A DNA stretch of 64,000 nt from VXNE01 sp963664635 (lineage in GTDB: Bacteria; Pseudomonadota; Gammaproteobacteria; Pseudomonadales; Azotimanducaceae). Shown here piece by piece: positions 1-8,940 of this stretch (the first letter of the stretch is position 1; each line of letters opens with the position of its first letter). The notes under the pieces are model-generated. The model was given only the letters and a program-made list of their open reading frames with translations. It did no database searches and was not told the DNA's origin. The stretch covers positions 2,790,001 through 2,854,000 of the forward strand of contig OY761542.1 in assembly GCA_963664635.1 (NCBI GenBank). The letters run 5' to 3'. Made by a program: the position numbers and the translations under genes.

Positions 1-1291
1 GCTCCACTTCGCCGGCGAGCGTCGCGAGGTTCGCGGTCACCACGGCCTGGTCCGGCAGCGTTCCCCTGGAGATCGTGGCGGCGGGCGTATCCGGGGCCAT
101 CCCGTGTTCGACCAGCCGCGCGGTCAGTTCCGCGAGGCCGGCCAGCCCCATGTAGACAACGAGCGTCTGGCCGGGCCGCGCGAGCTCCGGCCAGTCGAGG
201 TGCATTTCACCGCCGCTGCGGTGGCCGGTGACGAAGCGCACGGACTGTGCCCAGTCCCGGTGCGTGAGCGGTATGCCGGCGTACGCGGCGCACCCGAGGG
301 CGGCCGTGATGCCCGGCACCACCTCGAAGTGGATGCCGTGCTCGCGCAGGGTCTCGATCTCCTCGCCGCCGCGTCCGAAAACGAATGGATCGCCGCCCTT
401 CAGGCGCACCACCCGGAGCCCGGCGCGACCGCCGGCGAGCAGCAGCTCGTTGATCTCGGCCTGGCGCCGGCCCCCGAAGGCGCGCCGCTTGCCCACGTAC
501 ACCCGTTCCGCGTCGCGCCGGCAACGGTCGAGGACGGCGGCGGAGACGAGGTTGTCGTGGTAGACGATGTCCGCGCGCTGCAGCGTGCGCAGGGCCCTGA
601 GGGTGAGGAGGTCGGCGTCCCCCGGCCCCGCTCCGACGAGGGACACGAGGCCACTGGCCGCCGCCGGGTCCCGCACCAGCCGGGCCAGCGTCGCGTCGGC
701 GGCTGCCTCCGCCCCGGCTTGCACGAGTTCCGGCACCGGGCCATCGAGAAGCCGGTCCCACACCCCGCGGCGCCGGCTCTCGGGAACCGCTCGGTTGATG
801 TCCGCCCGACGGCTGCCGAGGAACGCCGCCAGGCGGTCGAGGCCTGCCGGCAGTGCCGCTTCGATCCGCTCCCTGAGATGCCGGGCCAGGGCCGGGGCGG
901 AACCGCCGGTCGAAATCGCGACCGTCACCGGCCCGCGATCCACGATGCTCGGGAAGCTCGCCGTGCACAGCGCCGGGTCGTCGACCGTATTGACCAGCAC
1001 GCCGCTGGCCTGGCATGCGGCGTGGACGCGCCGGTTGACCGCGCGGTCCCCCGTGGCGGCAATCGCGAGCAGCACGCCGTGCACGTCCGCATCCACGAAA
1101 CGGCGCTGCTCGAGGCGCACCGCCCCGCCGTCGGCCAGCCTCGCGATGCCGGCGTCGATGTCGGGCGCGACCACGGTGATCCGGGCGCCGGTCCGCGCGA
1201 GCATCTCGACCCTGCGCGCCGCGACGGCGCCGCCGCCCACCACCAGGCAGGCCTGGCCGTCGAGATGGAGGGAGAGCGGTAGCGTGTCCAT
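1..1291 (-). CDS. cysG: Siroheme synthase CysG, 3' end cut by window edge
   Basis: The protein makes siroheme from uroporphyrinogen III, which feeds sulfite/nitrite reductase. About 430 residues are visible from the ATG at 1291. An N-terminal Rossmann domain (VVGGGAVAARR near residue 17) is the precorrin-2 dehydrogenase/ferrochelatase half. A C-terminal SAM-dependent uroporphyrinogen methyltransferase half starts near residue 215 (SLVGAGPGDADLLTLRAL) and includes RLKGGDPFVFGRGGEE. The family runs about 460 residues, so only the last 30 or so lie off the left edge. It is followed 26 bp upstream by serS in the same direction. A sulfite-reductase-like gene at the other end of the window would use its product. 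The family assignment is secure; no regulation is visible. Confidence 0.95.
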   Translation of the reverse strand, partial: MDTLPLSLHLDGQACLVVGGGAVAARRVEMLARTGARITVVAPDIDAGIARLADGGAVRLEQRRFVDADVHGVLLAIAATGDRAVNRRVHAACQASGVLVNTVDDPALCTASFPSIVDRGPVTVAISTGGSAPALARHLRERIEAALPAGLDRLAAFLGSRRADINRAVPESRRRGVWDRLLDGPVPELVQAGAEAAADATLARLVRDPAAASGLVSLVGAGPGDADLLTLRALRTLQRADIVYHDNLVSAAVLDRCRRDAERVYVGKRRAFGGRRQAEINELLLAGGRAGLRVVRLKGGDPFVFGRGGEEIETLREHGIHFEVVPGITAALGCAAYAGIPLTHRDWAQSVRFVTGHRSGGEMHLDWPELARPGQTLVVYMGLAGLAELTARLVEHGMAPDTPAATISRGTLPDQAVVTANLATLAGEVE

Positions 1292-1317
1292 GCGGCCCCG
1301 GGCTACGGCGGGTGGCG

Positions 1318-2607
1318 CTACGGCGGGGGCGTCCCGTCGAACGTCAGGTGCGACAGCCCGGGCAGGTACGGCCGGAGCGCATCCGGGACGGCCACCCTGC
1401 CGGCGCCGTCCTGGTAGTTCTCCAACACCGCGATGAGCGTGCGCCCCACGGCGAGCCCGGACCCGTTCAGGGTGTGCACGAACAGCGGCCGGCCGCCGTC
1501 GGGGTCCCGCACCCTGGCCAGCATGCGCCGCGCCTGGAAGTCGAGGAAGTTGCTGCAGGAGGATATCTCCCGATAGCCCCCCTGCCCCGGCAGCCAGACC
1601 TCGAGGTCGATGGTCTTGGCGGCCGAGAAGCCCAGGTCTCCCCCGCACAGCGCCACCGCGCGGTAAGGCAGCAGGAGGCGCTTGAGGATCTCCTCGGCGT
1701 GCCCGGTGAGTTCCTCGAGGGCGTCCCAGGACGTACCCGGCGCGACGATCTGCACCAGTTCCACTTTCTCGAACTGGTGCTGCCGGAAGATGCCCCGGGT
1801 GTCCTTGCCGTAGCTGCCGGCCTCGCGGCGGAAGCACGGCGTGTGGGCGACGTAGCGCAGGGGCAGCGCGTGCGCATCGAGGATCTCGTCGCGCACCAGA
1901 TTCGTCACCGGAGTCTCCGCGGTGGGGATGAGATAGTGGCCCTCGTCGCCGGCCAGGGCGAACTGGTCGTCCTCGAATTTCGGGAGCTGGCCCGTGCCCC
2001 TGAGAGACGCCGCGTTGACGATGTACGGGACGTACACCTCCTCGTAGCCGTGGGCGTCGGTGTGCACGTCGAGCATGAACTGGATGAGGGCGCGATGCAT
2101 GCGCGCCACGCTCCCCGACATCACGACGAAACGGGCGCCGGCGATCTTGGCGGCGGCTTCGAGGTCCAGCATCCCTCCCGCGAGGTCGACGTGGTCGCGC
2201 GGCTGGAACTCGAACAGCGGCGGCTCGCCGCAGGTGCGCAGCGTCACGTTGTCGTGCTCGTCGCGGCCGGCGGGAACCGACGGGTCGGGCAGGTTGGGGA
2301 CCGCCTCCAGAAAGGCGTCGAGGTCATGCTGCACGCTCTGGAACTCGTTGCGTGCCGCATCGAGACGGCGGCCGAGGTCCCCGACCTGGGCCACCAGGGG
2401 TGCGATGTCCTTGCCGTCGGCCTTGGCGCGGCCGATGGCCTTCGAATGTGCGTTGCGTTCCGCCTGCAGCGCCTCCGTCGCCTCCTGCAGGCGCTTGCGG
2501 CTGGCCTCCAGCGCTTCGTAGCGGTCGAGGTCGAAGTCGAAGCCCCGGATCTCGAGGGCGTCGCGAACGTCCGGCGCGTGCCGGCGCAGATGGTTGCGGT
2601 CCAGCAT
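1318..2607 (-). CDS. serS: Seryl-tRNA synthetase
   Basis: Cytoplasmic class II synthetase charging tRNA-Ser and tRNA-Sec with serine. The 429 residues match the family length. An N-terminal coiled-coil arm (about residues 30-100, rich in E, A, K and R) binds the tRNA long arm. The catalytic core shows TAETPVTNLV, motif 2 (FRREAGSYGKDTRGIFRQHQ) and motif 3 (GSGLAVGRTLIAVLENYQ). The ATG start gives MLDRNHLRR, the usual N-terminus. It lies between cysG and crcB on the minus strand with short gaps, consistent with one transcription unit from ftsK down to cysG. Nothing odd was seen. Confidence 0.97.
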   Translation of the reverse strand: MLDRNHLRRHAPDVRDALEIRGFDFDLDRYEALEASRKRLQEATEALQAERNAHSKAIGRAKADGKDIAPLVAQVGDLGRRLDAARNEFQSVQHDLDAFLEAVPNLPDPSVPAGRDEHDNVTLRTCGEPPLFEFQPRDHVDLAGGMLDLEAAAKIAGARFVVMSGSVARMHRALIQFMLDVHTDAHGYEEVYVPYIVNAASLRGTGQLPKFEDDQFALAGDEGHYLIPTAETPVTNLVRDEILDAHALPLRYVAHTPCFRREAGSYGKDTRGIFRQHQFEKVELVQIVAPGTSWDALEELTGHAEEILKRLLLPYRAVALCGGDLGFSAAKTIDLEVWLPGQGGYREISSCSNFLDFQARRMLARVRDPDGGRPLFVHTLNGSGLAVGRTLIAVLENYQDGAGRVAVPDALRPYLPGLSHLTFDGTPPP

Positions 2608-2620
2608 CAGACGGGGCCTC

Positions 2621-2995
2621 TCAGGCGGGCACTCCCATGCGGTGACCGCTCCACGCCGCGCAGACGCACAGGACGACGCTGGCCGTCACGTACCCGATCG
2701 CCGGCAGCCAGCGGGCGTCCGCAAGCAGGAGCAGGGTCTCCATGGAGAACGCGGAGAAGGTGGTGAAGGCGCCGAGCACGCCGACCACGAAGAACGGCCG
2801 CACGGCCTCGTCGAACCGCGCGTGCTGCGCGAGCGCGCCGAGGACCAGGCCGATCAGGAAGGAACCGGCCACGTTGACCAGCAGCGTACCCCACGGGAAA
2901 GCGAGGCCGAGCCGGTCCGCCCCGCTCACGACGCCAAAACGGGCGACGGCCCCCAGCGCGCCCCCGGCGGCAATCCAGCACAACGTGGAGAGCAC
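2621..2995 (-). CDS. crcB: Fluoride ion channel CrcB/Fluc
   Basis: Small inner-membrane protein of 124 residues that, as a dual-topology dimer, exports fluoride. Four hydrophobic segments cover nearly the whole chain. Family landmarks are GGALGAVARF near the N-terminus, GTLLVNVAGSFLIG around residue 40 (the Asn lining the pore) and GVLGAFTTFSAFSMET around residue 72 (the TTFS phenylalanine-box region). It sits 13 bp upstream of serS and downstream of rarA, as in other Gammaproteobacteria. No fluoride riboswitch was recognised in front of it, so it is probably expressed as part of the operon. Confidence 0.95.
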   Translation of the reverse strand: MLSTLCWIAAGGALGAVARFGVVSGADRLGLAFPWGTLLVNVAGSFLIGLVLGALAQHARFDEAVRPFFVVGVLGAFTTFSAFSMETLLLLADARWLPAIGYVTASVVLCVCAAWSGHRMGVPA

Positions 2996-3067
2996 GGTCG
3001 TTCCTGTCGTCTCGGTGTCCGGTCGGTCGGGCGTCGTTCCGCGGGCGACCCGGCGCTGCCCACGGAC

Positions 3068-4378
3068 TCATTGCGGCGGTGTCGGCTTCGTGGCGCGATC
3101 CCGGGCGCGTAGTATAGCCAATCTCTCCCGGATCCTTCGTTCGAGGCCCCGGTCCGGGGGGTCGTAGAAGCGGATGTCCTCCATCTCGTCGGGGAGATAG
3201 CGCTCCCCCGCCGCGTAGCCGTCCGGTTCCGAGTGGGCGTAGCGATAGCCGTCGCCGTGCCCGAGCTGCTTCGCGAGCCGTGTCGGCGCGTTGCGCAGAC
3301 GCGCCGGCACCGGATGGCCCGGATGCGTCTTCACGAACTGCCGCGCGGCGTTGAACGCCGCGTAGACGGCGTTGCTCTTCGGGACGCTCGCCAGGTAGAC
3401 GACGGCCTGCGCGAGCGCCAGCTCGCCCTCGGGCGAACCGAGGCGCCGGTACGCGTCCCAGGCGTCCATGGCCAACTGCAGGCCGCGCGGGTCCGCGTTG
3501 CCGATGTCCTCGCTCGCCATGCGGGCCACGCGCCGCGCCACGTAGAGCGGGTCGCAGCCGCCGTCGAGCATCCGCGCGAGCCAGTACAAGGCCGCATCGG
3601 GAGCGCTGCCCCGGACCGCCTTGTGCAGCGCCGAGATCTGGTCGTAGAAAGCGTCGCCCGCCTTGTCGAAGCGCCGGTAGTCCTGGCCGCTCGCGTGGGC
3701 GACGTGTTCCGTGGAGATGGTGTCCGCGGCGAGCTGGGCCGCGATCTCCAGCGTGTTGAGGACGCGGCGCGCGTCCCCGTCCGCGGCCGCCACGAGCTGG
3801 CGCAGCGCGGCGTCGTCGATACCGACGCGGAGTTCCCGTTCGAGAGCCCGGCGCGCGAGTGTCTCGAGGTCCTCCGCCGCCAGGGTCCGCAGCACCAAGA
3901 CCCGGGTACGCGACAGGAGCGCCGCGTTCACCTCGAACGACGGGTTCTCGGTCGTCGCGCCCACGAACACGACCGTGCCGCGCTCGACGTGCGGCAGGAA
4001 GGCGTCCTGCTGCGCCTTGTTGAAGCGGTGTACCTCGTCGATGAAGAGCACCGTGGTCACGTCCGGGTGCCGCTGCGCGTCCTCGATGGCGGCACGCACG
4101 TCCCGGACGCCGGACAGCACCGCCGAGAGGCTCGTCCAGCGCGCGCCCGCCGCCCGCGCCAGGATGCGGGCCAGGGTCGTCTTGCCCGTGCCCGGCGGCC
4201 CCCAGAGGATCATCGACGCGACGCGCCCCGCGTCGGCGAGTCGCGCCAGCGGCCGTCCCGGGCCGAGCAGGTGCCGTTGGCCGACGAAGTCGTCCAGCGA
4301 ACTCGGGCGCATGCGCGCCGCCAGCGGCTGGTCGGCGTTGGCGTGCGCGCTGGCGTCAGTGTCGGGGCGGTCCGACAT
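3068..4378 (-). CDS. rarA: Replication-associated recombination protein A (MgsA)
   Basis: AAA+ clamp-loader-like ATPase acting at stalled replication forks. The 436 residues contain Walker A GPPGTGKTTLARIL near residue 60, Walker B FIDEVHRFNKAQQDAFLP, sensor 1 GATTENPSFEVN, and the C-terminal tetramerisation region with SALHKAVRGSAPDAALYWLA and MLDGGCDPLYVARR. The ATG at 4378 is followed by a polar leader before LAARMRPSSLDDFVGQ, the conserved start of the fold. Its first 23 bp overlap the end of lolA, which argues for translational coupling. The call is secure. Confidence 0.96.
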   Translation of the reverse strand: MSDRPDTDASAHANADQPLAARMRPSSLDDFVGQRHLLGPGRPLARLADAGRVASMILWGPPGTGKTTLARILARAAGARWTSLSAVLSGVRDVRAAIEDAQRHPDVTTVLFIDEVHRFNKAQQDAFLPHVERGTVVFVGATTENPSFEVNAALLSRTRVLVLRTLAAEDLETLARRALERELRVGIDDAALRQLVAAADGDARRVLNTLEIAAQLAADTISTEHVAHASGQDYRRFDKAGDAFYDQISALHKAVRGSAPDAALYWLARMLDGGCDPLYVARRVARMASEDIGNADPRGLQLAMDAWDAYRRLGSPEGELALAQAVVYLASVPKSNAVYAAFNAARQFVKTHPGHPVPARLRNAPTRLAKQLGHGDGYRYAHSEPDGYAAGERYLPDEMEDIRFYDPPDRGLERRIRERLAILRARDRATKPTPPQ

Positions 4379-5018
4379 CGCCGATGACGTCCACGCCCTC
4401 CGGAACGACGAAGTCGAACGCGCCGGGCGCCCTGGCCGGATCCAGGTCCTGGTTGTGGAAGCGCACGCGGGTCTCCTGGTCGAGGTGATCGACGATGTCG
4501 ATGCCGGCCAGCACGCGTCCGGAGAACTCCAGCCGCACCCGGTCGAACAGCGCGTCCCCGTTCAGGGGTCTCAGCACGAATCCCCGCAGCGCGTCGCCCG
4601 GCGCGTCCACGGTGACGTCGAACAGTCTCTCGAGCTCGTCGAGGTCACCCGTCAGCAGTTGTCCGGGGGTGTCGGGCGGCGCTTCGGCCAGGGGCTGCAC
4701 GGTCACCTGCGCGAGGTCCGGGTCGAAAACGAAGAGGTCGACGCCGTCAGACACGATGAGCTGCGGGTACGGGGCGGAAACCTCCCAGCGCAGGCGGCCG
4801 GGCCGCTCGACGCGGACGGTTCCGCGCGCCGACTGGAGTGTCCTGCCGCGGGCGCCGACCACCACCTGTTCGAACTCGGCGCCGAAGCGGGCCATGGACT
4901 CCAGCAGGTCCCGGAGCTGGTCCGCGGGGGAACCCGGGTCGGCCGGCGACGTCAGCGCCAGCAGCGCGGCGAGCAGGATCCACGGCCGTCGCGAGACGGG
5001 AGGGAAGCGGACGCTCAA
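4356..5018 (-). CDS. lolA: Outer-membrane lipoprotein carrier protein LolA
   Basis: Periplasmic chaperone that moves lipoproteins from LolCDE to LolB. The 220 residues begin with a signal peptide (RRPWILLAALLALTS) followed by DQLRDLLESMARFGAEFEQ, the family's first helix. The sheet region contains GTVRVERPGRLRWEVSAPYPQLIVSDG, quoted here only in part: GRLRWEVSAPYPQLIVSDG. I start it at TTG 5018, whose TTGA overlaps the stop codon of ftsK. No ATG lies before the signal peptide in this frame, so a TTG start is the simplest reading. The downstream end overlaps rarA by 23 bp. Confidence 0.92.
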   Translation of the reverse strand: MSVRFPPVSRRPWILLAALLALTSPADPGSPADQLRDLLESMARFGAEFEQVVVGARGRTLQSARGTVRVERPGRLRWEVSAPYPQLIVSDGVDLFVFDPDLAQVTVQPLAEAPPDTPGQLLTGDLDELERLFDVTVDAPGDALRGFVLRPLNGDALFDRVRLEFSGRVLAGIDIVDHLDQETRVRFHNQDLDPARAPGAFDFVVPEGVDVIGDVGPPRH

Positions 5019-7315
5019 CGGTCCGCCCGGTCGGCGGGCACGAGTACTTCCCGCGATCCGTTGCCGTTCATGGCGCTGACGATGCCGGCCTCCTCCATGG
5101 CCTCGATCAGCCGCGCGGCCCGGTTGTAGCCGATGCGCAGCTTGCGCTGCACGGCGGAGATCGATGCGCGCCGCGACTCCATGACGAAGGCCACGGCCTC
5201 GTCGTAGAGCGCATCGGCACTCTCGGTGTCCTCGCCCGGATCCGCGAAGAGCTGCCCGCCCGCCGCATCGACCGGGCCGGAGAGCACGTCGTCGCGATAG
5301 TCCGGCGCCCCGCGCGCCTTCCAGTCCGCGACGACGCCGAGCACTTCGGCGTCCGACACGAAGGCGCCGTGAATCCGGATCGGGATGCTGGTGCCCGGCG
5401 GCAGGAAGAGCATGTCGCCGTAGCCCAGCAACTGTTCCGCGCCGCCCTGGTCGAGGATCGTGCGCGAGTCGATGCGGCTCGACACCTGGTAGCTCATGCG
5501 GGCGGGCACGTTGGCCTTGATCAGACCGGTGATCACGTCGACCGACGGCCGCTGCGTCGCGAGCACGAGGTGGATGCCGGCCGCCCTCGCCTTCTGCGCG
5601 ATGCGGGCGATCAACTGATCGACCTTCTTGCCGAAGGTCATCATGAGATCGGCCAGTTCGTCGATGACGACGACGATCAGGGGCAGCCGTTGCAGCTCGG
5701 GGGGCTCCGCCTCCGCATCTTCGGGCCACAGGGGATCCGCGACGGGCTGGCCGGCGGCCGCCGACTCTTCCACCAGCCGGTTGAGGCCGTCGACGTTGCG
5801 GACGCGCAGGGCGGCCATCAACCGATAGCGGCGCTCCATCTCCGCCACGCACCAGTGCAGCGCCTGCGCGGCGTCCTTCATGTCGGTGACGACGGGGGCC
5901 AGCAGATGCGGGATGCCTTCGTAGACCGAGAGCTCGAGGATCTTCGGATCGATCAGGATCAGGCGGAGTTCCTCGGGGGTCGCCTTGTAGAGCATGGACA
6001 GCAGCATCGCGTTGACGCCGACGGACTTGCCGGACCCGGTGGTGCCGGCGATGAGCAGGTGCGGCATGCGCCCGATGTCGGCAACCACCGGCTCGCCCGC
6101 TATGTCCCTGCCGAGCGCGATCGTCAGCGGCGAGTCCGACTCCCGGTACACGGGCGATGCGAGCGTGTCCTTCAGGCGCACGGTCTCGCGTTGGTCGTTG
6201 GGAATCTCGATGCCGACGACGGACTTCCCCGGGATCACTTCCACGATGCGCACGCTGACCACGGCCAGGGAGCGCGCCAGGTCCTTCGCGAGCGTGCTGA
6301 TCCTGCTCACCTTCGTGCCGGCGGCCGGCTGGATCTCGAACCGGGTCACGACGGGGCCCGGCAGTACCGAGGTGACCGCGGCCGTGATGCCGAAATCGGC
6401 GAGCTTGTCCTCCAGCGTACGTGACATGTCGTCGAGCGAACCGTCCGCGAAGCCACCCCCCGCGTCCGCCCCGTCCTCGAGCAGGTCCAGGGCCGGCATG
6501 GCCGTGGGGGCGGTCGCCGCCGATGGCTCCCGCGCAGCGGCGCCGGCCGCCGGCCGGGGGCGTTTCGCGGCGCGTTCTCCGGCGGCAAGGCTGGGTGTGG
6601 ATGGCCCATGAACGCCCGGCTCCACGCCCGCGGTGCGCCGCCGGCCGGCGCTCCGGGACCGGTCCCCGCCGCCCCGCCCCCGACGCCCCGCGGGCGCGGC
6701 GGCGGGGCGCGTGCGCCATCGGGCCCGGGCCTCGCGCACGATGCGGGCGACGGGCCCGGCCAGGCCCACGGCGATCTGGTGCAGGCTTCGGCCGGTGCCC
6801 TCGGCGACGCGGATCCAGGAGTATCCGAGTGCGGCCTGCACACCGACCAGCAGTACCGCCACCGCCACCAGCGTCACGCCCGCCCAGTTCAGCACGGGCA
6901 GGCCCGCCCGGGTCAGCCAGTCCCCGACGATGCCGCCGGGGCCGGTGTCCCCCGGGAGCCGCATGCTGGTGGCGACGTGCATGTCGACCAGGACGCACGC
7001 GGCCGCGCTCGCGGCCAGCCAGCCCAAGAAGCGTGTCCCGAACACCGGCCAGGACCACGGCTCCGCGGAGCGCCGCAGCAGACGCAGGCCGCCCACCAAC
7101 AGGGCGAGGGGCAGCATGTAGGCGATCCATCCGAACACGAACAGCACGATGTCGGCGACCAGTGCTCCGCTCTCGCCGACCAGGTTGGCGGTGGCGGTGT
7201 CGGTGCCGGAGAAGCTCCAGGCGGAATCTAGGTGCGAGTACGAGACGATCGCCAGGAAGACGTAGACCGACGCGGCGAGCAGTAGGGTCAGGGCGATCTC
7301 GCGGACGGGCAACAT
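5015..7315 (-). CDS. ftsK: DNA translocase FtsK
   Basis: Septum-located DNA pump that clears and orients the chromosome terminus during division. From ATG 7315 (MLPVREIALTLLLAASVYV) it is 766 residues: four or five N-terminal membrane segments in the first 190 residues, a short linker rich in A, P, R and G, then the motor with Walker A GTTGSGKSVGVNAML and Walker B IVVVIDELADLMM. The C-terminal winged-helix gamma domain (VQRKLRIGYNRAARLIEAME) reads KOPS sites. The linker is shorter than in E. coli. An in-frame extension reaches 7411, but it runs into the palindromic repeats upstream and has no transmembrane logic, so I reject it. Confidence 0.95.
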   Translation of the reverse strand: MLPVREIALTLLLAASVYVFLAIVSYSHLDSAWSFSGTDTATANLVGESGALVADIVLFVFGWIAYMLPLALLVGGLRLLRRSAEPWSWPVFGTRFLGWLAASAAACVLVDMHVATSMRLPGDTGPGGIVGDWLTRAGLPVLNWAGVTLVAVAVLLVGVQAALGYSWIRVAEGTGRSLHQIAVGLAGPVARIVREARARWRTRPAAAPAGRRGRGGGDRSRSAGRRRTAGVEPGVHGPSTPSLAAGERAAKRPRPAAGAAAREPSAATAPTAMPALDLLEDGADAGGGFADGSLDDMSRTLEDKLADFGITAAVTSVLPGPVVTRFEIQPAAGTKVSRISTLAKDLARSLAVVSVRIVEVIPGKSVVGIEIPNDQRETVRLKDTLASPVYRESDSPLTIALGRDIAGEPVVADIGRMPHLLIAGTTGSGKSVGVNAMLLSMLYKATPEELRLILIDPKILELSVYEGIPHLLAPVVTDMKDAAQALHWCVAEMERRYRLMAALRVRNVDGLNRLVEESAAAGQPVADPLWPEDAEAEPPELQRLPLIVVVIDELADLMMTFGKKVDQLIARIAQKARAAGIHLVLATQRPSVDVITGLIKANVPARMSYQVSSRIDSRTILDQGGAEQLLGYGDMLFLPPGTSIPIRIHGAFVSDAEVLGVVADWKARGAPDYRDDVLSGPVDAAGGQLFADPGEDTESADALYDEAVAFVMESRRASISAVQRKLRIGYNRAARLIEAMEEAGIVSAMNGNGSREVLVPADRADR

Positions 7316-7341
7316 GGAACTGCGTGGGTCTGACAATGTCA

Positions 7342-7530
7342 CTCCCTTTGTGCGAGGGGCAAGCCCCTCGCGCTCCCCGGGGGCTGAAGGCTCCCTTTGT
7401 GCGAGGGGCAAGCCCCTCGCGCTCCCCGGGGGCTGAAGGCTCCCTTTGTGCGAGGGGCAAGCCCCTCGCGCTCCCCGGGGGCTGAAGGCTCCCTTTGTGC
7501 GAGGGGCAAGCCCCTCGCGCTCCCCGGGGT
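7342..7530 (-). repeat. REP-like palindromic array, four 49-nt units
   Basis: Four near-identical 49-nt units in tandem at 7342-7390, 7391-7439, 7440-7488 and 7489-7530 (the last incomplete). The core of each is the perfect palindrome GCGAGGGGCAAGCCCCTCGC. The array lies in the ftsK upstream region. The same core with similar flanks recurs at 27636-27725, so this is a dispersed family. Units are back to back with no unique spacers, so it is not CRISPR. It could act as a transcript stabiliser, a terminator for upstream traffic, or an IS110/IS1397-type landing site; none of these is proven. Confidence 0.85.
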
Positions 7531-7690
7531 GAGGAATCCGAGGAGCGCGATGCGCGACGATACATTGTACGCGCCCGGTGTTGGATGGGCAAATTGCCTC
7601 GATAATTCAATGAGTTGAAGGAGCTCTGCGGACGATGTCCTTGGGCCCTGCCGGACCTTGACGTATCATCGGCCCCGGTTGCGGCGGACG

Positions 7691-8008
7691 ATGTCGGAGC
7701 TTCGGGCCGTGAAACGGGACAAGCAGAAGATAGTCGAGGAGGTCTGGGACGACGCCCGCGTGCGGGGGTTCCTGGACAAGCGCGCGCCCGACTTGCCGGG
7801 GGATGCGGACTTCCATGTCCTCCTCTTCGCGTACCGCAGCATGCGTGCGAACGATTTCGGGCGTTTCCTGCGCCACTTCACGGCGGCCGGCCATGACGTT
7901 CGTGCCCGGAACGCCCAGGGCGTGGACGTCGCTGGCTACATTGCCCCCCACGCGGGCGCGGGCCCCTATATCGCGCTGCTCGAAGCGGCGGCACCGGCCG
8001 CGACGTGA
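7691..8008 (+). CDS. PA4642-like conserved small protein
   Basis: 105 residues, cytoplasmic, no signal or membrane segment. The pattern KRDKQKIVEEVWDDARVR followed by a short globular part (DADFHVLLFAYRSMRANDF and FTAAGHDV) resembles the uncharacterised gammaproteobacterial PA4642 family as I remember it. An in-frame ATG at 7658 exists, but MSELRAVKRDKQK at 7691 is the family-like start. It overlaps trxB by 4 bp (GTGA), so the two are probably co-translated. The function is unknown; the ankyrin-like phrase AAGHDVRARNAQGVDV may indicate a single ankyrin-type repeat near residue 70. Confidence 0.75.
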   Translation: MSELRAVKRDKQKIVEEVWDDARVRGFLDKRAPDLPGDADFHVLLFAYRSMRANDFGRFLRHFTAAGHDVRARNAQGVDVAGYIAPHAGAGPYIALLEAAAPAAT

Positions 8009-8940
8009 CCAGCCAGCACCGCCTCATCGTCCTCGGTTCCGGTCCCGCCGGATACACGGCGGCACTGTATGCGTCCCGGGCGAACCTTGCCCCGGCGCTC
8101 CTCACCGGGGTGGAGGTGGGCGGTCAGCTCACCACCACCACCGACGTGGACAACTGGCCGGGAGACGCCAACGGCCTGCAGGGACCCGAACTCATGGAGC
8201 GCATGCAGGCCCACGTGCGGAAGTTCGGCACCGAGGTCATCTCGGACCATGTGCGGCGCGTCGACCTCGCCCGGCGCCCGTTCGTGCTCGAGGGAGACCG
8301 CGGCGAGTACCGCTGCGACGCCCTGATCGTCGCGACCGGGGCGTCGGCCAGATACCTGGGGCTGCCCAGCGAAGAGGCATTCCTGGGTCGGGGCGTCAGT
8401 GCGTGCGCGACCTGCGACGGCTTCTTCTACCGCGGGCTCGAGGTCGCCGTGATCGGCGGGGGCAACACTGCCGCCGAGGAAGCCCTGTATCTCTCCAACC
8501 TGGCCAGGAGCGTCACGCTCGTGCATCGGCGCGACACGATGCGGGCCGAGAAGATCCTCCAGGACCGGCTGTTCGCGCGACCCAACGTCACCCTCCTGTG
8601 GGACCACGTCCTCGCGGAGGTGCTCGGGGACGCCAGCGGGGTGACGGGCATGGCGGTGGCCCCGGCGGCGGGCGGGTCGCGCCGCGAGATTCCCCTGGCC
8701 GGCGTGTTCATCGCCATTGGGCATACCCCGAACACCGAGCTCTTTGCCGGGCAGCTCGACATGCGCGACGGCTACATCACCGTCTCGAGCGGCACCGACG
8801 GCAACGCTACCGCCACCAGCGTACCGGGGGTGTTCGCGGCCGGCGACGTGGCCGATCACGTCTACAGGCAGGCGATCACGTCCGCGGGCTTCGGGTGCAT
8901 GGCCGCACTCGACGCCGAGAAGTTCCTCGACGCGTCATGA
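8005..8940 (+). CDS. trxB: Thioredoxin reductase
   Basis: FAD flavoenzyme passing electrons from NADPH to thioredoxin. The 311 residues show the FAD-binding GSGPAGYTAALYASRA near residue 11, the redox-active pair in CATCDGFFY near residue 133, the NADPH-binding GGGNTAAEEALYLSNLA, and the C-terminal FAGDVADHVYRQAITSAGFG. It starts at GTG 8005, inside the stop of the preceding small gene (GTGA). The stop overlaps the aat start (ATGA), so this is a tightly packed operon with aat, bpt and probably infA. Confidence 0.97.
   Translation: MTSQHRLIVLGSGPAGYTAALYASRANLAPALLTGVEVGGQLTTTTDVDNWPGDANGLQGPELMERMQAHVRKFGTEVISDHVRRVDLARRPFVLEGDRGEYRCDALIVATGASARYLGLPSEEAFLGRGVSACATCDGFFYRGLEVAVIGGGNTAAEEALYLSNLARSVTLVHRRDTMRAEKILQDRLFARPNVTLLWDHVLAEVLGDASGVTGMAVAPAAGGSRREIPLAGVFIAIGHTPNTELFAGQLDMRDGYITVSSGTDGNATATSVPGVFAAGDVADHVYRQAITSAGFGCMAALDAEKFLDAS

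Noticed and set aside
7316..7411. Extended N-terminus of FtsK through the palindromic repeats
   Set aside because: It adds repeat-derived residues before the first membrane segment; ATG 7315 gives a normal FtsK start.
7342..7530. Possible CRISPR array
   Set aside because: Units are directly contiguous with no variable spacers and no cas genes are in the window.
4356..7610. Continuous 1,084-codon minus frame joining lolA to upstream text
   Set aside because: Only the last 220 codons (lolA) are real; the rest is the wrong frame of ftsK and translated repeats.
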